Below, piece by piece: positions 8,437 through 18,135 of a DNA stretch of 64,000 nt. Location of the stretch: NCBI RefSeq assembly GCF_900111945.1, contig NZ_FOYO01000001.1, forward strand, positions 3,231,751 through 3,295,750, written 5' to 3'. The notes beneath the pieces were generated by a model. It was not told the DNA's origin. It did not search any database and was given only the letters and a program-made list of their open reading frames with translations. A program made the translations under genes and the position numbers. Each line of letters opens with the position of its first letter. Position 1 is the stretch's first letter. Source of the DNA: Litoreibacter janthinus. GTDB taxonomy: Bacteria > Pseudomonadota > Alphaproteobacteria > Rhodobacterales > Rhodobacteraceae.

Positions 8437-9138
8437 ATGACATCAAGCATATACTTCTGTCACGGCCTTCCCGGCAGCCCCTTGGATACCAGCCTGATGA
8501 CAGCGAAAGCCATTGCCCCTGACTTGCTGGCGGCCTCTGATCCGCTCTCGCAATTTGACGAAATGACTGCGCATCTATCGGGCCAAGTTCACATTGCAGG
8601 CTTTTCCATCGGCGCGCGCATTGCGTGCTTGATTGCGGCCAATCGGCCGGACCGGATCGCGAAACTGACCCTGATCTCCCCCGGCGCACCACTCCAAACA
8701 GGTGACTACCTAAGCCAAATGGCAGGTCGCCCTGTTTTCCTTGCCGCCCAAAAAAGTGAAGCTGCAATGGCCCGATTTGCCTTAATCCAATCCCTCGCCA
8801 TCCGCGCCGCACCCGGCCTTTTGTTGAGCGCATTATTCGCCAAATCCGGCCCTGACGAACGTGCGTTTGCCCGCAATCAGAAACCCGCCCTTCAGCACGG
8901 ACTGCGCCAAAGTTTGCTGACATATCGCGCGGCATATATCGCCCATTTGCGAGACTATGTGGCGGATTGGTCTGATCTACTACCTCAGATTTCCTGCCCG
9001 ACGGACATCTATCATGGCACCCAAGACAAGTGGGCGCCGGTTACAATGGCCCACGCACTGAACGACGCAATTGAGAGGGCGACGCTTCATCTGACCCCGA
9101 CAGAGCATTACACCACCCTCGCGCAGGTTAGACTTTAG
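8437..9138 (+). CDS. Alpha/beta-hydrolase fold protein
   Basis: The protein has 233 residues from ATG 8437. FCHGLPGSP near the N-terminus is the oxyanion HG motif; GFSIGAR at about residue 55 is the nucleophile elbow (Ser). GTQDKW and TEHYTTL near the C-terminus provide the Asp and His of the triad. Substrate unknown. Its last bases overlap the convergent SDR gene by 11 bases. Confidence 0.85.
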   Translation: MTSSIYFCHGLPGSPLDTSLMTAKAIAPDLLAASDPLSQFDEMTAHLSGQVHIAGFSIGARIACLIAANRPDRIAKLTLISPGAPLQTGDYLSQMAGRPVFLAAQKSEAAMARFALIQSLAIRAAPGLLLSALFAKSGPDERAFARNQKPALQHGLRQSLLTYRAAYIAHLRDYVADWSDLLPQISCPTDIYHGTQDKWAPVTMAHALNDAIERATLHLTPTEHYTTLAQVRL

Positions 9139-9874
9139 GGTCTGGGTTCTCCGTGTGGCCATCAACAGCGATCACCTGACCGGAGACCAGCCGCGCGCCA
9201 TCTGACCCCAAGAACACCGCCATATTCGCGACATCCCGCGCCTCTACGAAGGACCGCATGGAGGTGCCTTTTGCATAACCCTCATAGACTTGATCACGGG
9301 TCATGCCCTTGGCGCCTGCTTCGCGCTCCAGAACGCCTTCCATACGCGGGCCTTCGACCGCACCGGGGCAGATCGCGTTGGCGCGAATGCCATGCGGGCC
9401 CAGCTCCATCGCCAGAGTTTTCATCAGCCCGATGATCCCCCATTTCGCTGCCGAATAGGGCGCGCGATTTGGGTAGCCATAAATCCCTGCCGTGGAGGAC
9501 GTCAGCACCATCGCGCCACTGCCCTGCCGTTTCATCAGGGGTGTCGCGTATTTCGCTGCCAGAAACGCGCCTTCAAGGTTCACAGAAACACATGTTTTCC
9601 AATCGGCCAGCGCCACATCCTCAACTGCTGCGGTCGGGCCTGCGATGCCCGCATTGGCGCAAAGCACATCCAATCCGCCCCATTCGCTGTCTACCTCCGT
9701 GAACAAGGAGGCCATGCCAGCCTCGTCACTTGCATCCACCTTGGAGGCCCGCCACGAAGCAGGCACAGACGAGATGTCGAGATCCGTCACCCAGACCTGC
9801 GCGCCCGCCTCGCTGAAGGCCTGCCCCATCGCATATCCGATGCCGGAGCCACCTGCCGTAATGAGGACCTTCAT
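9128..9874 (-). CDS. Short-chain dehydrogenase/reductase of the carnitine operon
   Basis: This 248-residue classical SDR has the cofactor motif TAGGSGIG at residues 6-13, NAG at about 74, and the Ser of SSTAG with YSAAK (Tyr-x-x-x-Lys) as catalytic residues. An aspartate in VTDLD after the second strand suggests NAD preference. Its ATG overlaps the stop of the carnitine dehydrogenase gene by four bases, so it is the last gene of that operon. It may oxidise or reduce a product of the pathway such as acetoacetate/3-hydroxybutyrate; this is inference. Confidence 0.88.
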   Translation of the reverse strand: MKVLITAGGSGIGYAMGQAFSEAGAQVWVTDLDISSVPASWRASKVDASDEAGMASLFTEVDSEWGGLDVLCANAGIAGPTAAVEDVALADWKTCVSVNLEGAFLAAKYATPLMKRQGSGAMVLTSSTAGIYGYPNRAPYSAAKWGIIGLMKTLAMELGPHGIRANAICPGAVEGPRMEGVLEREAGAKGMTRDQVYEGYAKGTSMRSFVEARDVANMAVFLGSDGARLVSGQVIAVDGHTENPDPKV

Positions 9875-11313
9875 CGTTTGCCGACCGCCGCCCCTGCGCC
9901 TTCTGGTGCGGGCAGTGCCGCGTGGGCTGTGGCGATCTCTGCAAGCCGTGCGGCAATGGCGTCCGCAGGAACAGACGCTTTGCGAGTTTCCAGCGAGACA
10001 TGGATCAACATGTGCTCGCCCGTTGCCAACAAACGCCCGCCCTCAAACATCCGGTGGAACAGGTGCATCTTCTTGCCCTCGCCCAGCAGCACTTGGGTTT
10101 CCACGCGGATGCGGGCACCGGCATGGACCTCGTCAAGATGGCGGATATGGGTCTCGGCAGTGAAGTAGCTGCCACCCGAGGCGATATACGCGGCATCGCA
10201 GCCGACCATTTCCATGAAGCGGTCGGTGGCGTCGCCAAAAGCCTGCAAATAGCGGGCTTCGTTCATATGGCCGTTGTAATCGACCCAGTCCAAAGGCACC
10301 GCACGCTGCACGGTTTCAATCGGGGTGGATATATCGTCGGGCGCGGTTTTCGGCGGCTCCGCACGGTTCAGCACCGCCCCTGCGCCGTAGTTTTGCGCCT
10401 TCAGCGCCCGCATCATGGCGACGAGGTTGGTGTCGCGAATGCGTTCCAGCTCGCGAATGCTGTGCATCCCCGATTGCGCGTCGGACTGGCTGGCGATTTG
10501 GTCCACCAACTCGTCTGTTAGCTCCGGTACGTCCATCAGCTTGGTCCATGGCCATGACAGGCAAGGGCCGAACTGCTCGATGAAGTGCTTCATACCTGCC
10601 TCGCCGCCTGCGATACGGTAGGTCTCGAACAGTCCCATCTGCGCCCAACGCAGGCCGAAGCCCATGCGGATGGCCTCGTCGATCTCTTCGGTGGTGGCGA
10701 TGCCGTCCTTGATCAGCCACAACGCCTCGCGCCAGACGGCCTCCAGAAAGCGGTCGGCGATATGGGCGTCGATTTCCTTGCGGACATGTAAAGGGAAACA
10801 GCCGATGGAGGTTAGAACGTCCTTGGTTTTCTGAATCATTGCAGCGTCGTTGGCGGGGCTAGGCACGACTTCGATCAGCGGCAACAGATAAACAGGGTTG
10901 AACGGGTGCGTCACGACGATCTGCGCGGGACGGGCAGCGCCGTCTTGCAGCTCGGACGGCTTGAAACCTGAAGTGGAGGACCCAATGATCGCGTCCTCGC
11001 GGCACGCGGCTTGCACGTTGGCGAAAACCTTGTGCTTGATCTCCAAACGCTCCGGCACGCTTTCCTGAATCCAGTCGGCGGGGCCAACGGCGTCGGCCAG
11101 GTCAGCATGAAAACTCAGGCGGCCCTCGTCAGGCATAGCGCCGTCCGCCAAGCCGGGCAGCGAGCGCCGCGCATTGGCCAGCACTTCGTTAATCTTGCGT
11201 TCAGCCTCTGGGTCGGGATCGAACACCCGCACGTCCCAGCCCATCAGCAAGAACCGCGCGGCCCAGCCGCCCCCAATGACGCCACCGCCAAGAATTGCTG
11301 CTGTTTTCGTCAT
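9871..11313 (-). CDS. lcdH: L-carnitine 3-dehydrogenase fused to betainyl-CoA thioesterase
   Basis: This 480-residue fusion begins with an NAD-binding Rossmann fold (LGGGVIGGGWAARFL) and a 3-hydroxyacyl-CoA-dehydrogenase-like region containing HPFNPVYLLPLIEVV; together they fit carnitine 3-dehydrogenase. From about residue 340 a hotdog thioesterase domain follows, with DWVDYNGHMNEARYL as its active-site segment. In the known pathway carnitine is oxidised to 3-dehydrocarnitine, a BKACE enzyme with acetyl-CoA makes betainyl-CoA plus acetoacetate, and the thioesterase frees glycine betaine. The upstream neighbour but one is a BKACE protein, supporting the assignment. Overlaps of four bases on both sides indicate a tight operon. 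Confidence 0.9.
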   Translation of the reverse strand: MTKTAAILGGGVIGGGWAARFLLMGWDVRVFDPDPEAERKINEVLANARRSLPGLADGAMPDEGRLSFHADLADAVGPADWIQESVPERLEIKHKVFANVQAACREDAIIGSSTSGFKPSELQDGAARPAQIVVTHPFNPVYLLPLIEVVPSPANDAAMIQKTKDVLTSIGCFPLHVRKEIDAHIADRFLEAVWREALWLIKDGIATTEEIDEAIRMGFGLRWAQMGLFETYRIAGGEAGMKHFIEQFGPCLSWPWTKLMDVPELTDELVDQIASQSDAQSGMHSIRELERIRDTNLVAMMRALKAQNYGAGAVLNRAEPPKTAPDDISTPIETVQRAVPLDWVDYNGHMNEARYLQAFGDATDRFMEMVGCDAAYIASGGSYFTAETHIRHLDEVHAGARIRVETQVLLGEGKKMHLFHRMFEGGRLLATGEHMLIHVSLETRKASVPADAIAARLAEIATAHAALPAPEGAGAAVGKR

Positions 11314-11831
11314 GGCGACACCTTTCTGAGTTGGGCCAAATCGTAGCCGTTAAAGGCCAGTATCTCGCGCGCGGCGGCTAGGCGGTCCGCGCGCAGTTTT
11401 GAGGTTCGGTTAATGATCATACCGAACCGACCGGAGGGCGTGCCCAGCACCGCGGTGCGGTGATCCTCGTCCACCCAGATCACCCAGATCGGATCACCCT
11501 CCTCGGGCAACAGTCTGCCAAATTGGCCGATGCTATAAAGCGGCCAAGCGGCTCCTTCGGCATCCGCCGCCAAGGGTGAAATCGCGGCTTGGGGGATGTA
11601 GCGATATCCCCCCGCCTCGGGCCGGAAGGACACACGACTGATGGCGACTTCGCGCGGCGTACGCTCGAAGCTTTCAATCACCCGCCAGTCGCCAGCAAAG
11701 CGTTTGGGATCGAACCGTGTGGAGGACGTGATCGGGATGTTGGTGTCGCGAAAGCCGTCTGGCACGAAAGCAGGTTTCGGCGCGCAGGCGGCGAGTGCCA
11801 GAAACCCGATAGCGGCGACCCAGTGTTTCAC
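11310..11831 (-). CDS. Lipocalin-like lipoprotein within the carnitine operon
   Basis: The gene encodes 173 residues from GTG 11831, which overlaps the BKACE stop; its own stop overlaps the dehydrogenase ATG. The N-terminus is a lipoprotein signal ending in LAAC. The mature part has lipocalin features: RFAGDWRVIESFER (the GxW strand) and a final IINRTSKLRADRL helix region. Lipocalins of the Blc type sit at the outer membrane and bind lipids or small hydrophobic ligands. Its place between two catabolic genes is odd; it might handle acyl-carnitines, but that is speculation. Confidence 0.85.
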   Translation of the reverse strand: MKHWVAAIGFLALAACAPKPAFVPDGFRDTNIPITSSTRFDPKRFAGDWRVIESFERTPREVAISRVSFRPEAGGYRYIPQAAISPLAADAEGAAWPLYSIGQFGRLLPEEGDPIWVIWVDEDHRTAVLGTPSGRFGMIINRTSKLRADRLAAAREILAFNGYDLAQLRKVSP

Positions 11832-12736
11832 CCGCGCGGCGCCCGCTTGACCAGCCCAAGCGTCTCGCGCACGGCGTCCGGCCCGATGACCTTCGCGCCC
11901 AAGCGCTCGATGATCTCGACCGCACGGCCAACCAACGCCTCGTTTGTGGCCAGCACGCCACGATCCAGCATCAGGTTGTCCTCCAGCCCGACCCGCACGT
12001 TGCCCCCTGCCAGCACAGAGGCGGCCGCGATGGGCATCTGGTTGCGCCCCAGCCCGAAGGCGGAAAACGTCCAATCGTCCGGCACGTTGTTGACCATCGC
12101 CATAAAGGTGTTCAGGTCGTCCGGCGCGCCCCATGGGACGCCCATGCAAAGCTGCACCAAGGCAGGGCTATCAAGCACGCCATCTTTGACCAACTGCTTA
12201 GCATACCACAGGTGGCCGGTATCAAACGCCTCGATCTCGGGTTTCACGCCCAGTTCGGTCATCATGCGGCCCATGGCGGTCAGCATCCCGGGGGTATTGG
12301 TCATCACGTAATCGGCTTCGGCAAAGTTCATCGTGCCACAATCAAGCGTACAAATCTCGGGCAGGCATTCGGCCACATGCGCCACGCGTTCTTCGGCGCT
12401 GACCATGTCGGTGCCGGCTTGGGTCGGCAGCGGGTTTGGCGCTCCGAAGACGATATCGCCCCCCATACCTGCCGTCAGGTTCAACACAACGTCCACTTCA
12501 GCGTCGCGGATGCGGTCGGTGACTTCGCGATACAACTTTAGATCACGCGATGGCGCGCCCGTCTCAGGGTCGCGCACGTGGCAATGGACCACCGCAGCCC
12601 CAGCCTTGGCCGCCGCAATGGCGCTATCGGCAATCTGTTTGGGAGAGCGCGGCACATGCGGGCTTTTGTCTTGGGTCGAGCCAGAGCCCGTCACAGCGCA
12701 GGTGATAAACACGTCGCGGTTCATTTCTAAAGGCAT
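11828..12736 (-). CDS. Beta-keto acid cleavage enzyme (BKACE), probable 3-dehydrocarnitine cleavage enzyme
   Basis: This 302-residue protein starts at ATG 12736, preceded by GGGGAGAA; the upstream in-frame start is unlikely. BKACE zinc-binding HCHVRD (residues about 50-55) and the LNLTAGMGG strand are seen, as is the C-terminal GGNVRVGLEDN segment. These TIM-barrel enzymes transfer the acyl part of a beta-keto acid onto CoA from acetyl-CoA, releasing acetoacetate. Linkage to the carnitine dehydrogenase-thioesterase fusion points to dehydrocarnitine as substrate. First gene of the four-gene operon. Confidence 0.9.
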   Translation of the reverse strand: MPLEMNRDVFITCAVTGSGSTQDKSPHVPRSPKQIADSAIAAAKAGAAVVHCHVRDPETGAPSRDLKLYREVTDRIRDAEVDVVLNLTAGMGGDIVFGAPNPLPTQAGTDMVSAEERVAHVAECLPEICTLDCGTMNFAEADYVMTNTPGMLTAMGRMMTELGVKPEIEAFDTGHLWYAKQLVKDGVLDSPALVQLCMGVPWGAPDDLNTFMAMVNNVPDDWTFSAFGLGRNQMPIAAASVLAGGNVRVGLEDNLMLDRGVLATNEALVGRAVEIIERLGAKVIGPDAVRETLGLVKRAPRG

Positions 12737-12839
12737 TTCGGTTCTCCCCGTTTTGGCGAAGGGGGCCATTTTTAGCCCCCCCGCGCAAGCCTGTTTTCGC
12801 CTGCTTATCTCTCGAGGGCGACAGGCGCCCGCGATCCGT

Positions 12840-13880
12840 CTAATAGGGCATCGGGTGGGCCTTATGGGCGGCGGTGATATCGTCGAGGACGTCTTGGCCC
12901 AGAACTAGATCCTTGCCCGCTATGATATGGTTCAGTTGGTCCATCGTGGTCGCACCGAAAATCGGGATGACGGGGAATGGACGTTGGCAGCACCACGCAA
13001 GGGCCATATGGACAGAATCCAGCCCGTGCTTGACCGCGATGTCCAGATAGACCTGTGCCGTGTCCAGCACGCGATCCGACGCGCGCCCGCCCATCTTGTT
13101 GTTGATTGACATGCGCGAGCCTTCCGGCACAGCGCCGCCCTGATACTTGCCCGTCAGATAACCCACCGCCAGCGGTGAAAAGGCCAGCAGGGAGATGTCT
13201 TCGTTATGGCTTAGCTCGGCCATGTCGGTATCGTAGAGGCGGCAGAGCAGAGAGTATTCGTTCTGGATGCTTTCCACCCGAGGACCGCCCAGTCGCTCCG
13301 CAATCTTGAGCCACATCATAGTGCCCCATGCGCTTTCGTTGCTGAGTCCGAAATGGCGGATCTTGCCCTCCGCCACCAGTGCTTTCAAAGTTTCCAGAAC
13401 CTCGACCATATGCGCTTCTGTTGCGGCGCGGTCCTGTTTGGACGGGTCATAGGCCCAGTTCTGGCGGAACATATAGCTGCCGCGGTTGGGCCAATGCAGC
13501 TGGTAGAGGTCGATCACATCGGTTTGCAACCGCTTGAGCGAGCCTTCGATGGCCTCGCGGATGGTCTTGGCGCAAATCTCCTCGCCATCGCGGATGTAAT
13601 TGCCTTTCCCTGCCACTTTGGTGGCCAGCACCACCTCGTCGCGTCGGCCTGTCTTGGCGAACCAGTTGCCGATGATCTCTTCGGTCTTGCCAGCGTTTTC
13701 TTTGTTCATCGGGTTCACCGGATAGGCTTCTGCCGTGTCGATGAAGTTGATGCCCGCGTCGAGAGCGGTCTCGATCTGCTGGTGCGCCTCTGCCTCTTTG
13801 GTTTGGGTGCCCCATGTCATTGATCCCAAACACAACTGGGAAACCTTCAGGTCGGTGCGGCCAAGGCGAACTGTCTTCAT
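12840..13880 (-). CDS. Aldo/keto reductase, Tas-like
   Basis: This 346-residue aldo-keto reductase TIM barrel has LGSMTWGTQ, GINFIDTAEAYP (catalytic Asp and Tyr), the LATKVAG lysine strand, LYQLHWP with the histidine, and the C-terminal IPIFGATTMDQL cofactor loop. The inserts around NENAGKTEEIIGNW and NRGSYMF are as in E. coli Tas. Substrate unknown. It lies 103 bases upstream of the carnitine operon on the same strand, so co-transcription is possible. Confidence 0.88.
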   Translation of the reverse strand: MKTVRLGRTDLKVSQLCLGSMTWGTQTKEAEAHQQIETALDAGINFIDTAEAYPVNPMNKENAGKTEEIIGNWFAKTGRRDEVVLATKVAGKGNYIRDGEEICAKTIREAIEGSLKRLQTDVIDLYQLHWPNRGSYMFRQNWAYDPSKQDRAATEAHMVEVLETLKALVAEGKIRHFGLSNESAWGTMMWLKIAERLGGPRVESIQNEYSLLCRLYDTDMAELSHNEDISLLAFSPLAVGYLTGKYQGGAVPEGSRMSINNKMGGRASDRVLDTAQVYLDIAVKHGLDSVHMALAWCCQRPFPVIPIFGATTMDQLNHIIAGKDLVLGQDVLDDITAAHKAHPMPY

Positions 13881-14013
13881 TGTAACTGACTCTTTCTGCT
13901 CTTCGAGGATCGGGCGCGAGCTTAGTCAGCTACGCGCCCGTCACAACCGCAAAATCGAGCGGCATCTTGTCGAAATCAAAAAGAAAAAGCCCCGCCCACT
14001 GCGAAACACGCTG

Positions 14014-14532
14014 CTACAAGTCTTTGGGGTCGATCTTTGTCAGCACACTTTGGTTCAACTCGCGGAACGGACGGATGTAGCAGGTCACCACGGCCCAACC
14101 GCGCTCCATGTCCGTCAAGAACGACGTGAAAGAATGAGGGGACGCCGTCGGCATGTTGCGAACCTTCTGTGCCAGCGCCTGATGGGTTTCATCGTCATTC
14201 CAGCCACGGTTCGACGTCCCGCTGATCCGACCCAAAGCCAAAAACTCCTGAGCGCCGCCTTTCGAGCGCGGCAAAAGGTGGTCCACGTCCTGTCCGTCCG
14301 ATGTGCGCGGCATCACGGCGTCAAAGGCGGCGCGGTAGCTGGTATAGGCGGGGTTTACATAGACGGTGCCCCACCCCTTGCGGGTCAGCAAGAACGCATT
14401 GGACAATCCGCGCCCGCCGATTTGGTAGATCGATACATCGGGGAGCTTCATATCAGCACTATCAACGGCAGGAGACGGCCAAAGGACATTTTGTTGGCGC
14501 ATCATGGCACCATACTGTTTTGCGGTAATCAT
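14014..14532 (-). CDS. Hypothetical protein with an HNH-like DH..P.SKGG motif
   Basis: The protein has 172 residues, no signal peptide and no membrane segments. Residues about 100-125 read QDVDHLLPRSKGG followed by GTSNRGWN. This spacing recalls the His-containing strand and the asparagine helix of HNH endonucleases, though the normal CxxC zinc ribbon is absent. The rest is unrecognised. It stands alone between the aldo-keto reductase and a divergent MFS gene. It could be a small nuclease (toxin or restriction-type) or an unrelated protein with a chance motif. Confidence 0.6.
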   Translation of the reverse strand: MITAKQYGAMMRQQNVLWPSPAVDSADMKLPDVSIYQIGGRGLSNAFLLTRKGWGTVYVNPAYTSYRAAFDAVMPRTSDGQDVDHLLPRSKGGAQEFLALGRISGTSNRGWNDDETHQALAQKVRNMPTASPHSFTSFLTDMERGWAVVTCYIRPFRELNQSVLTKIDPKDL

Positions 14533-14693
14533 CGTCGACCTCTTGAAAATTTATTCAAACAATCTTTGCAATATTTCCGAAACTTGCTTCTGAATCCAGA
14601 GGATATCACCCGCGAGCGACAGGGACATGACGCAAAACCACTTGCGGTCCGCGGCGCATAAGGCGAGCGTGAGGCAACTTAAAAGGCAGACCC

Positions 14694-15917
14694 ATGCGCC
14701 TCCTGATCTCTTTCGCGGCCTTGTTTCTGTCGGTCGTTCTCTTGCAGCTTTCCTCGGGTGGGGTCGGCCCGCTGGACGCGTTGTCCGGCCTGACATTGGA
14801 TTTCAGCAAGTCCGAGGTCGGCCTGCTCGGGTCTGCGCATTTCTTTGGGTTCTTCATCGGATGCTGGTGGGCGCCGCGGGCGATGGGCTCCGTCGGGCAT
14901 TCCCGAGCCTTTGCGGCCTTCACGGCGACAGGGGCCATCGGACTGTTGGCGCATATGCTGATCATCGACCCTTATGCGTGGGCATTGATGCGGGTCGCGT
15001 CGGGCCTGTGCGTTGCGGGCTGCTACACTGTGATCGAGGCATGGCTGCAATCAAAAGTCACCAACGAAACGCGCGGTCGCGCCATGGGTACCTATCGTTC
15101 GGTCGATATGGGGGCGTCGCTGGTCGCGCAGCTGATGATCGGGATTTTGGAGCCAGCGTCCTACGTTTCCTACAACTTGCTGGCCTTGCTCTGCTGTGCC
15201 TCCATCTTGCCGCTGACCTTGACGACGGCACGCCCGCCCGAAACCCCGACCGCCCCGCGTTTGCGGCCGATGTTGGCGATCACGCGGTCCCCTCTGGCGG
15301 CAGCAGGCGTTATCGTGGCGGGACTGAACAGTGCCGCGTTTCGAATGGTCGGCCCGGTCTATGGCCAAGAAGTAGGCTTGCGGCCCGACCAGATCGGTAT
15401 TTTTCTGGCAGCCTTCGTGGCCGGTGGGGCGCTGGCCCAAGTCCCGTCGGGCTGGCTCGCAGACAAATATGATCGCCGCTGGGTGCTGATCTGGCTCTCT
15501 GTCGCCGCGATCATATCCAGTGTGTTCACTGTCTTTTCCGCCATGGGCGGGACGACCATGGTGCTTCTGGGCGCTGCGGTGTTCGGGTTCACCACATTCC
15601 CCATTTATTCCGTCGCTGCCTCCCACGCTCATGACTTTGCAACCTCCGAGGAGCGGGTGGAGCTGTCGGCAGCGCTCATGTTCTGGTACGCGGTCGGCGC
15701 CATCGCCTCCCCGCTTGGCGCGTCGAAATTGATGGAGGCGTTCGGCCCAACCGCCTTGTTCATGCTTATGGCCATCGGCCATGCGGTTCTTGTGGTTTTC
15801 GGCCTGACACGAATGCGCGCCCGCGCGACCCCGACCAAGCGCACATCCTACGTCTATGCCCCCCGCACGTCCTTTATCATCGGGCGGCTTTTGCGGCGGC
15901 AAAGAGACCGAAAATAA
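14694..15917 (+). CDS. MFS transporter, YcaD-like
   Basis: This 407-residue protein has twelve predicted hydrophobic segments. Characteristic loops are present: RVASGLCVAGCYTVIEAWL in helix 4-5, and GWLADKYDRRWVL, the MFS signature between helices 8 and 9. The cytoplasmic C-terminal tail is basic. It resembles the YcaD/MFS-1 group found in many proteobacteria; the substrate is unknown. It is a monocistronic gene followed by metG on the same strand. Confidence 0.88.
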   Translation: MRLLISFAALFLSVVLLQLSSGGVGPLDALSGLTLDFSKSEVGLLGSAHFFGFFIGCWWAPRAMGSVGHSRAFAAFTATGAIGLLAHMLIIDPYAWALMRVASGLCVAGCYTVIEAWLQSKVTNETRGRAMGTYRSVDMGASLVAQLMIGILEPASYVSYNLLALLCCASILPLTLTTARPPETPTAPRLRPMLAITRSPLAAAGVIVAGLNSAAFRMVGPVYGQEVGLRPDQIGIFLAAFVAGGALAQVPSGWLADKYDRRWVLIWLSVAAIISSVFTVFSAMGGTTMVLLGAAVFGFTTFPIYSVAASHAHDFATSEERVELSAALMFWYAVGAIASPLGASKLMEAFGPTALFMLMAIGHAVLVVFGLTRMRARATPTKRTSYVYAPRTSFIIGRLLRRQRDRK

Positions 15918-16009
15918 CAGCAAGTCCGCCGCACATTAATCAAAATCCTTCTCTGGCACGACGCGCAGCCTTGGGCTAAACCAAGCGAACACCCGCCAAG
16001 GACGACCAA

Positions 16010-17728
16010 ATGACCCGTATCCTCATCACCTCTGCCATTCCGTATATCAACGGGATCAAGCATCTCGGAAACCTCGTGGGCTCCCAGCTTCCTGCCGATC
16101 TATACGCCCGCTACCAACGCGCGCGCGGGGCCGAGGTCATGTTCATCTGCGCCACGGACGAGCACGGGACACCTGCTGAGCTGGCCGCCGCGAAGGCTGG
16201 CAAACCGGTGGACGAGTTCTGCGCAGAGATGCACCAGGTTCAAGCCGATATTGCCAACCGTTTCGGGCTGTCTTTTGATCATTTCGGGCGGTCGTCCAGT
16301 GAACAGAACCAGAAGCTGACCCAGCATTTTGCAGGGCGTCTGAAGGCCGAAGGCTACATTGAAGAAGTGTCTGAGAAGCAGGTTTATTCTATCGCCGATG
16401 GCCGCTTTCTGCCGGATCGCTATATCGAAGGCACCTGCCCCAATTGCGGTTACGACAGCGCCCGAGGCGACCAATGCGAAAACTGCACAAAGCAGTTGGA
16501 CCCGACTGACCTGATTGACCCGCGCTCGGCCATTTCCGGTTCCACCGATCTGGAGGTGCGCGAGACCAAGCATTTGTATCTGCGTCAATCCAAGCTGAAG
16601 GATAAGCTGGACGCTTGGATCAGCTCGAAGGGCGACTGGCCCGTTCTGACGACATCCATCGCCAAGAAATGGCTGCATGACGGAGACGGGCTGCGCGATC
16701 GCGGGATCACCCGCGATTTGAACTGGGGCGTGCCAGTCAAAGACGGCGACAACGAATGGCCGGGGATGGAAGGCAAAGTCTTCTACGTCTGGTTCGACGC
16801 GCCGATTGAATACATCGCGGCGACCAAGGAATGGGCCGACGCGCGCGGGTTGAACGACAGCGACTGGGAACGCTGGTGGCGCACTGATAAAGGCGCCGAT
16901 GACGTGCGCTATGTGCAATTCATGGGCAAGGACAACGTCCCGTTCCACACGCTGAGCTTCCCCGCCACGATCATGGGGTCCGGCGAGCCTTGGAAGCTGG
17001 TCGATTACATCAAGTCGTTCAACTACCTCAACTATGATGGCGGCCAGTTCTCGACCTCCAAGGGGCGCGGCGTTTTCATGGATCAGGCGTTAGACATTCT
17101 ACCTGCCGATTACTGGCGCTGGTGGCTGCTGAGCCATGCGCCGGAAACCTCGGACAGCGAGTTCACATGGGAAAACTTCCAAGCCTCGGTCAACAAGGAC
17201 TTGGCCGACGTGCTGGGTAACTTCGTGTCACGCGTCACCAAGTTCTGTAATTCAAAGTTCAGCCCTGCTGTGCCTGAGGGCGGCACTTACGGCGAACGCG
17301 AACAGGCATTGATCGCAGATCTGACCACGAAAATCCGCGCCTATGAGGGCCATATGGCCGCGATGGACGTGCGCAAATCGGCGGCTGAACTGCGCTCCAT
17401 CTGGGTCATAGGCAACGAGTATCTGCAAGAAGTAGCCCCGTGGTCGACCTTCAAGGAAGACCCGGCGCAGGCTGCTGCGCAGATCCGGCTGGCACTGAAC
17501 CTGATCCGAGTATACGCGGTTTTGTCCGCGCCTTTCATTCCCAACGCGGCGGCACAGATGCTGTCCGGCATGAATACGCTGGATATGAGCTGGCCTGACG
17601 ACGTAGAAGCCGCCCTTGGGGCGCTGCCAGTCGGTCATGATTTCACCGTCCCGGAGGTGTTGTTCGCCAAGATCACCGATGATCAACGCGAAGAATGGGC
17701 GGCGCGTTTCTCGGGCGTGCGCGACTAG
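16010..17728 (+). CDS. metG: Methionyl-tRNA synthetase
   Basis: This 572-residue class I synthetase has the HIGH-equivalent [11 protein letters not shown] at residues 10-20 and a zinc knuckle CPNC..CENC at about 143-160. Its KMSKS-equivalent is FSTSKGRG (about 347-354), the variant found in the four-cysteine/archaeal-like bacterial MetG type. The anticodon-binding helical domain follows ([13 protein letters not shown]). The C-terminal dimerisation domain of E. coli MetG is missing, as usual in alphaproteobacteria. It charges initiator and elongator tRNA-Met. Confidence 0.97.
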   Translation: MTRILITSAIPYINGIKHLGNLVGSQLPADLYARYQRARGAEVMFICATDEHGTPAELAAAKAGKPVDEFCAEMHQVQADIANRFGLSFDHFGRSSSEQNQKLTQHFAGRLKAEGYIEEVSEKQVYSIADGRFLPDRYIEGTCPNCGYDSARGDQCENCTKQLDPTDLIDPRSAISGSTDLEVRETKHLYLRQSKLKDKLDAWISSKGDWPVLTTSIAKKWLHDGDGLRDRGITRDLNWGVPVKDGDNEWPGMEGKVFYVWFDAPIEYIAATKEWADARGLNDSDWERWWRTDKGADDVRYVQFMGKDNVPFHTLSFPATIMGSGEPWKLVDYIKSFNYLNYDGGQFSTSKGRGVFMDQALDILPADYWRWWLLSHAPETSDSEFTWENFQASVNKDLADVLGNFVSRVTKFCNSKFSPAVPEGGTYGEREQALIADLTTKIRAYEGHMAAMDVRKSAAELRSIWVIGNEYLQEVAPWSTFKEDPAQAAAQIRLALNLIRVYAVLSAPFIPNAAAQMLSGMNTLDMSWPDDVEAALGALPVGHDFTVPEVLFAKITDDQREEWAARFSGVRD

Positions 17729-18135
17729 GTCGAACCTCCATCGGGAGCCGAAAATCGGACGGGGCCAGACGTTTCGAATCTGGTGCCGTTCGACCCGAAT
17801 GCAGCAGCACTATGGCGTTTTCTATTGGCGGAGTGCCAAATCTGGAAAAACACCGTTTCCATATCACGGTTAATTTTCGCGAATTTTATGAAGAAACCGC
17901 GATTTTCAGTCGATTTGCGTGGAATCCGACAGCTTTACAAACCTGACCCAATGGCTTGGGCTACCTGATCTAGGTAACGAGGGCCAAGTAGTGCCGCGCT
18001 GCGCGTTTAAAGGAAGTGCATTTTCAGCCTTCATTTTCAGCGCAGAACATAAGACCGAATGGATTGCCAATTGAAACGGCAATAGCCTTTGTTCGGATTT
18101 GTCACGTTGCCTTCGCGAAGACAGGGGGAAACGGG
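17729..18135. other. 407-base intergenic stretch between metG and the PilP-like gene
   Basis: No convincing gene is found; the open frames here lack ribosome sites and resemble nothing known. An AT-rich part at about 17870-17930 may hold promoter elements. A small inverted repeat (ATTGCC .. GGCAAT, 18063-18083) precedes the next gene by about 50 bases. No tRNA or riboswitch fold was recognised. Confidence 0.4.

Noticed and set aside
12761..12780. GGGGGC-N8-GCCCCC hairpin upstream of the BKACE gene
   Set aside because: No T-run on either side in the correct place and it lies close to a gene start; it could be a terminator of the aldo-keto reductase gene, but the evidence is too weak to list it.
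17695..17968. Overlapping small open frames after metG
   Set aside because: No ribosome site, compositional pattern or similarity; one overlaps the metG end in another frame.
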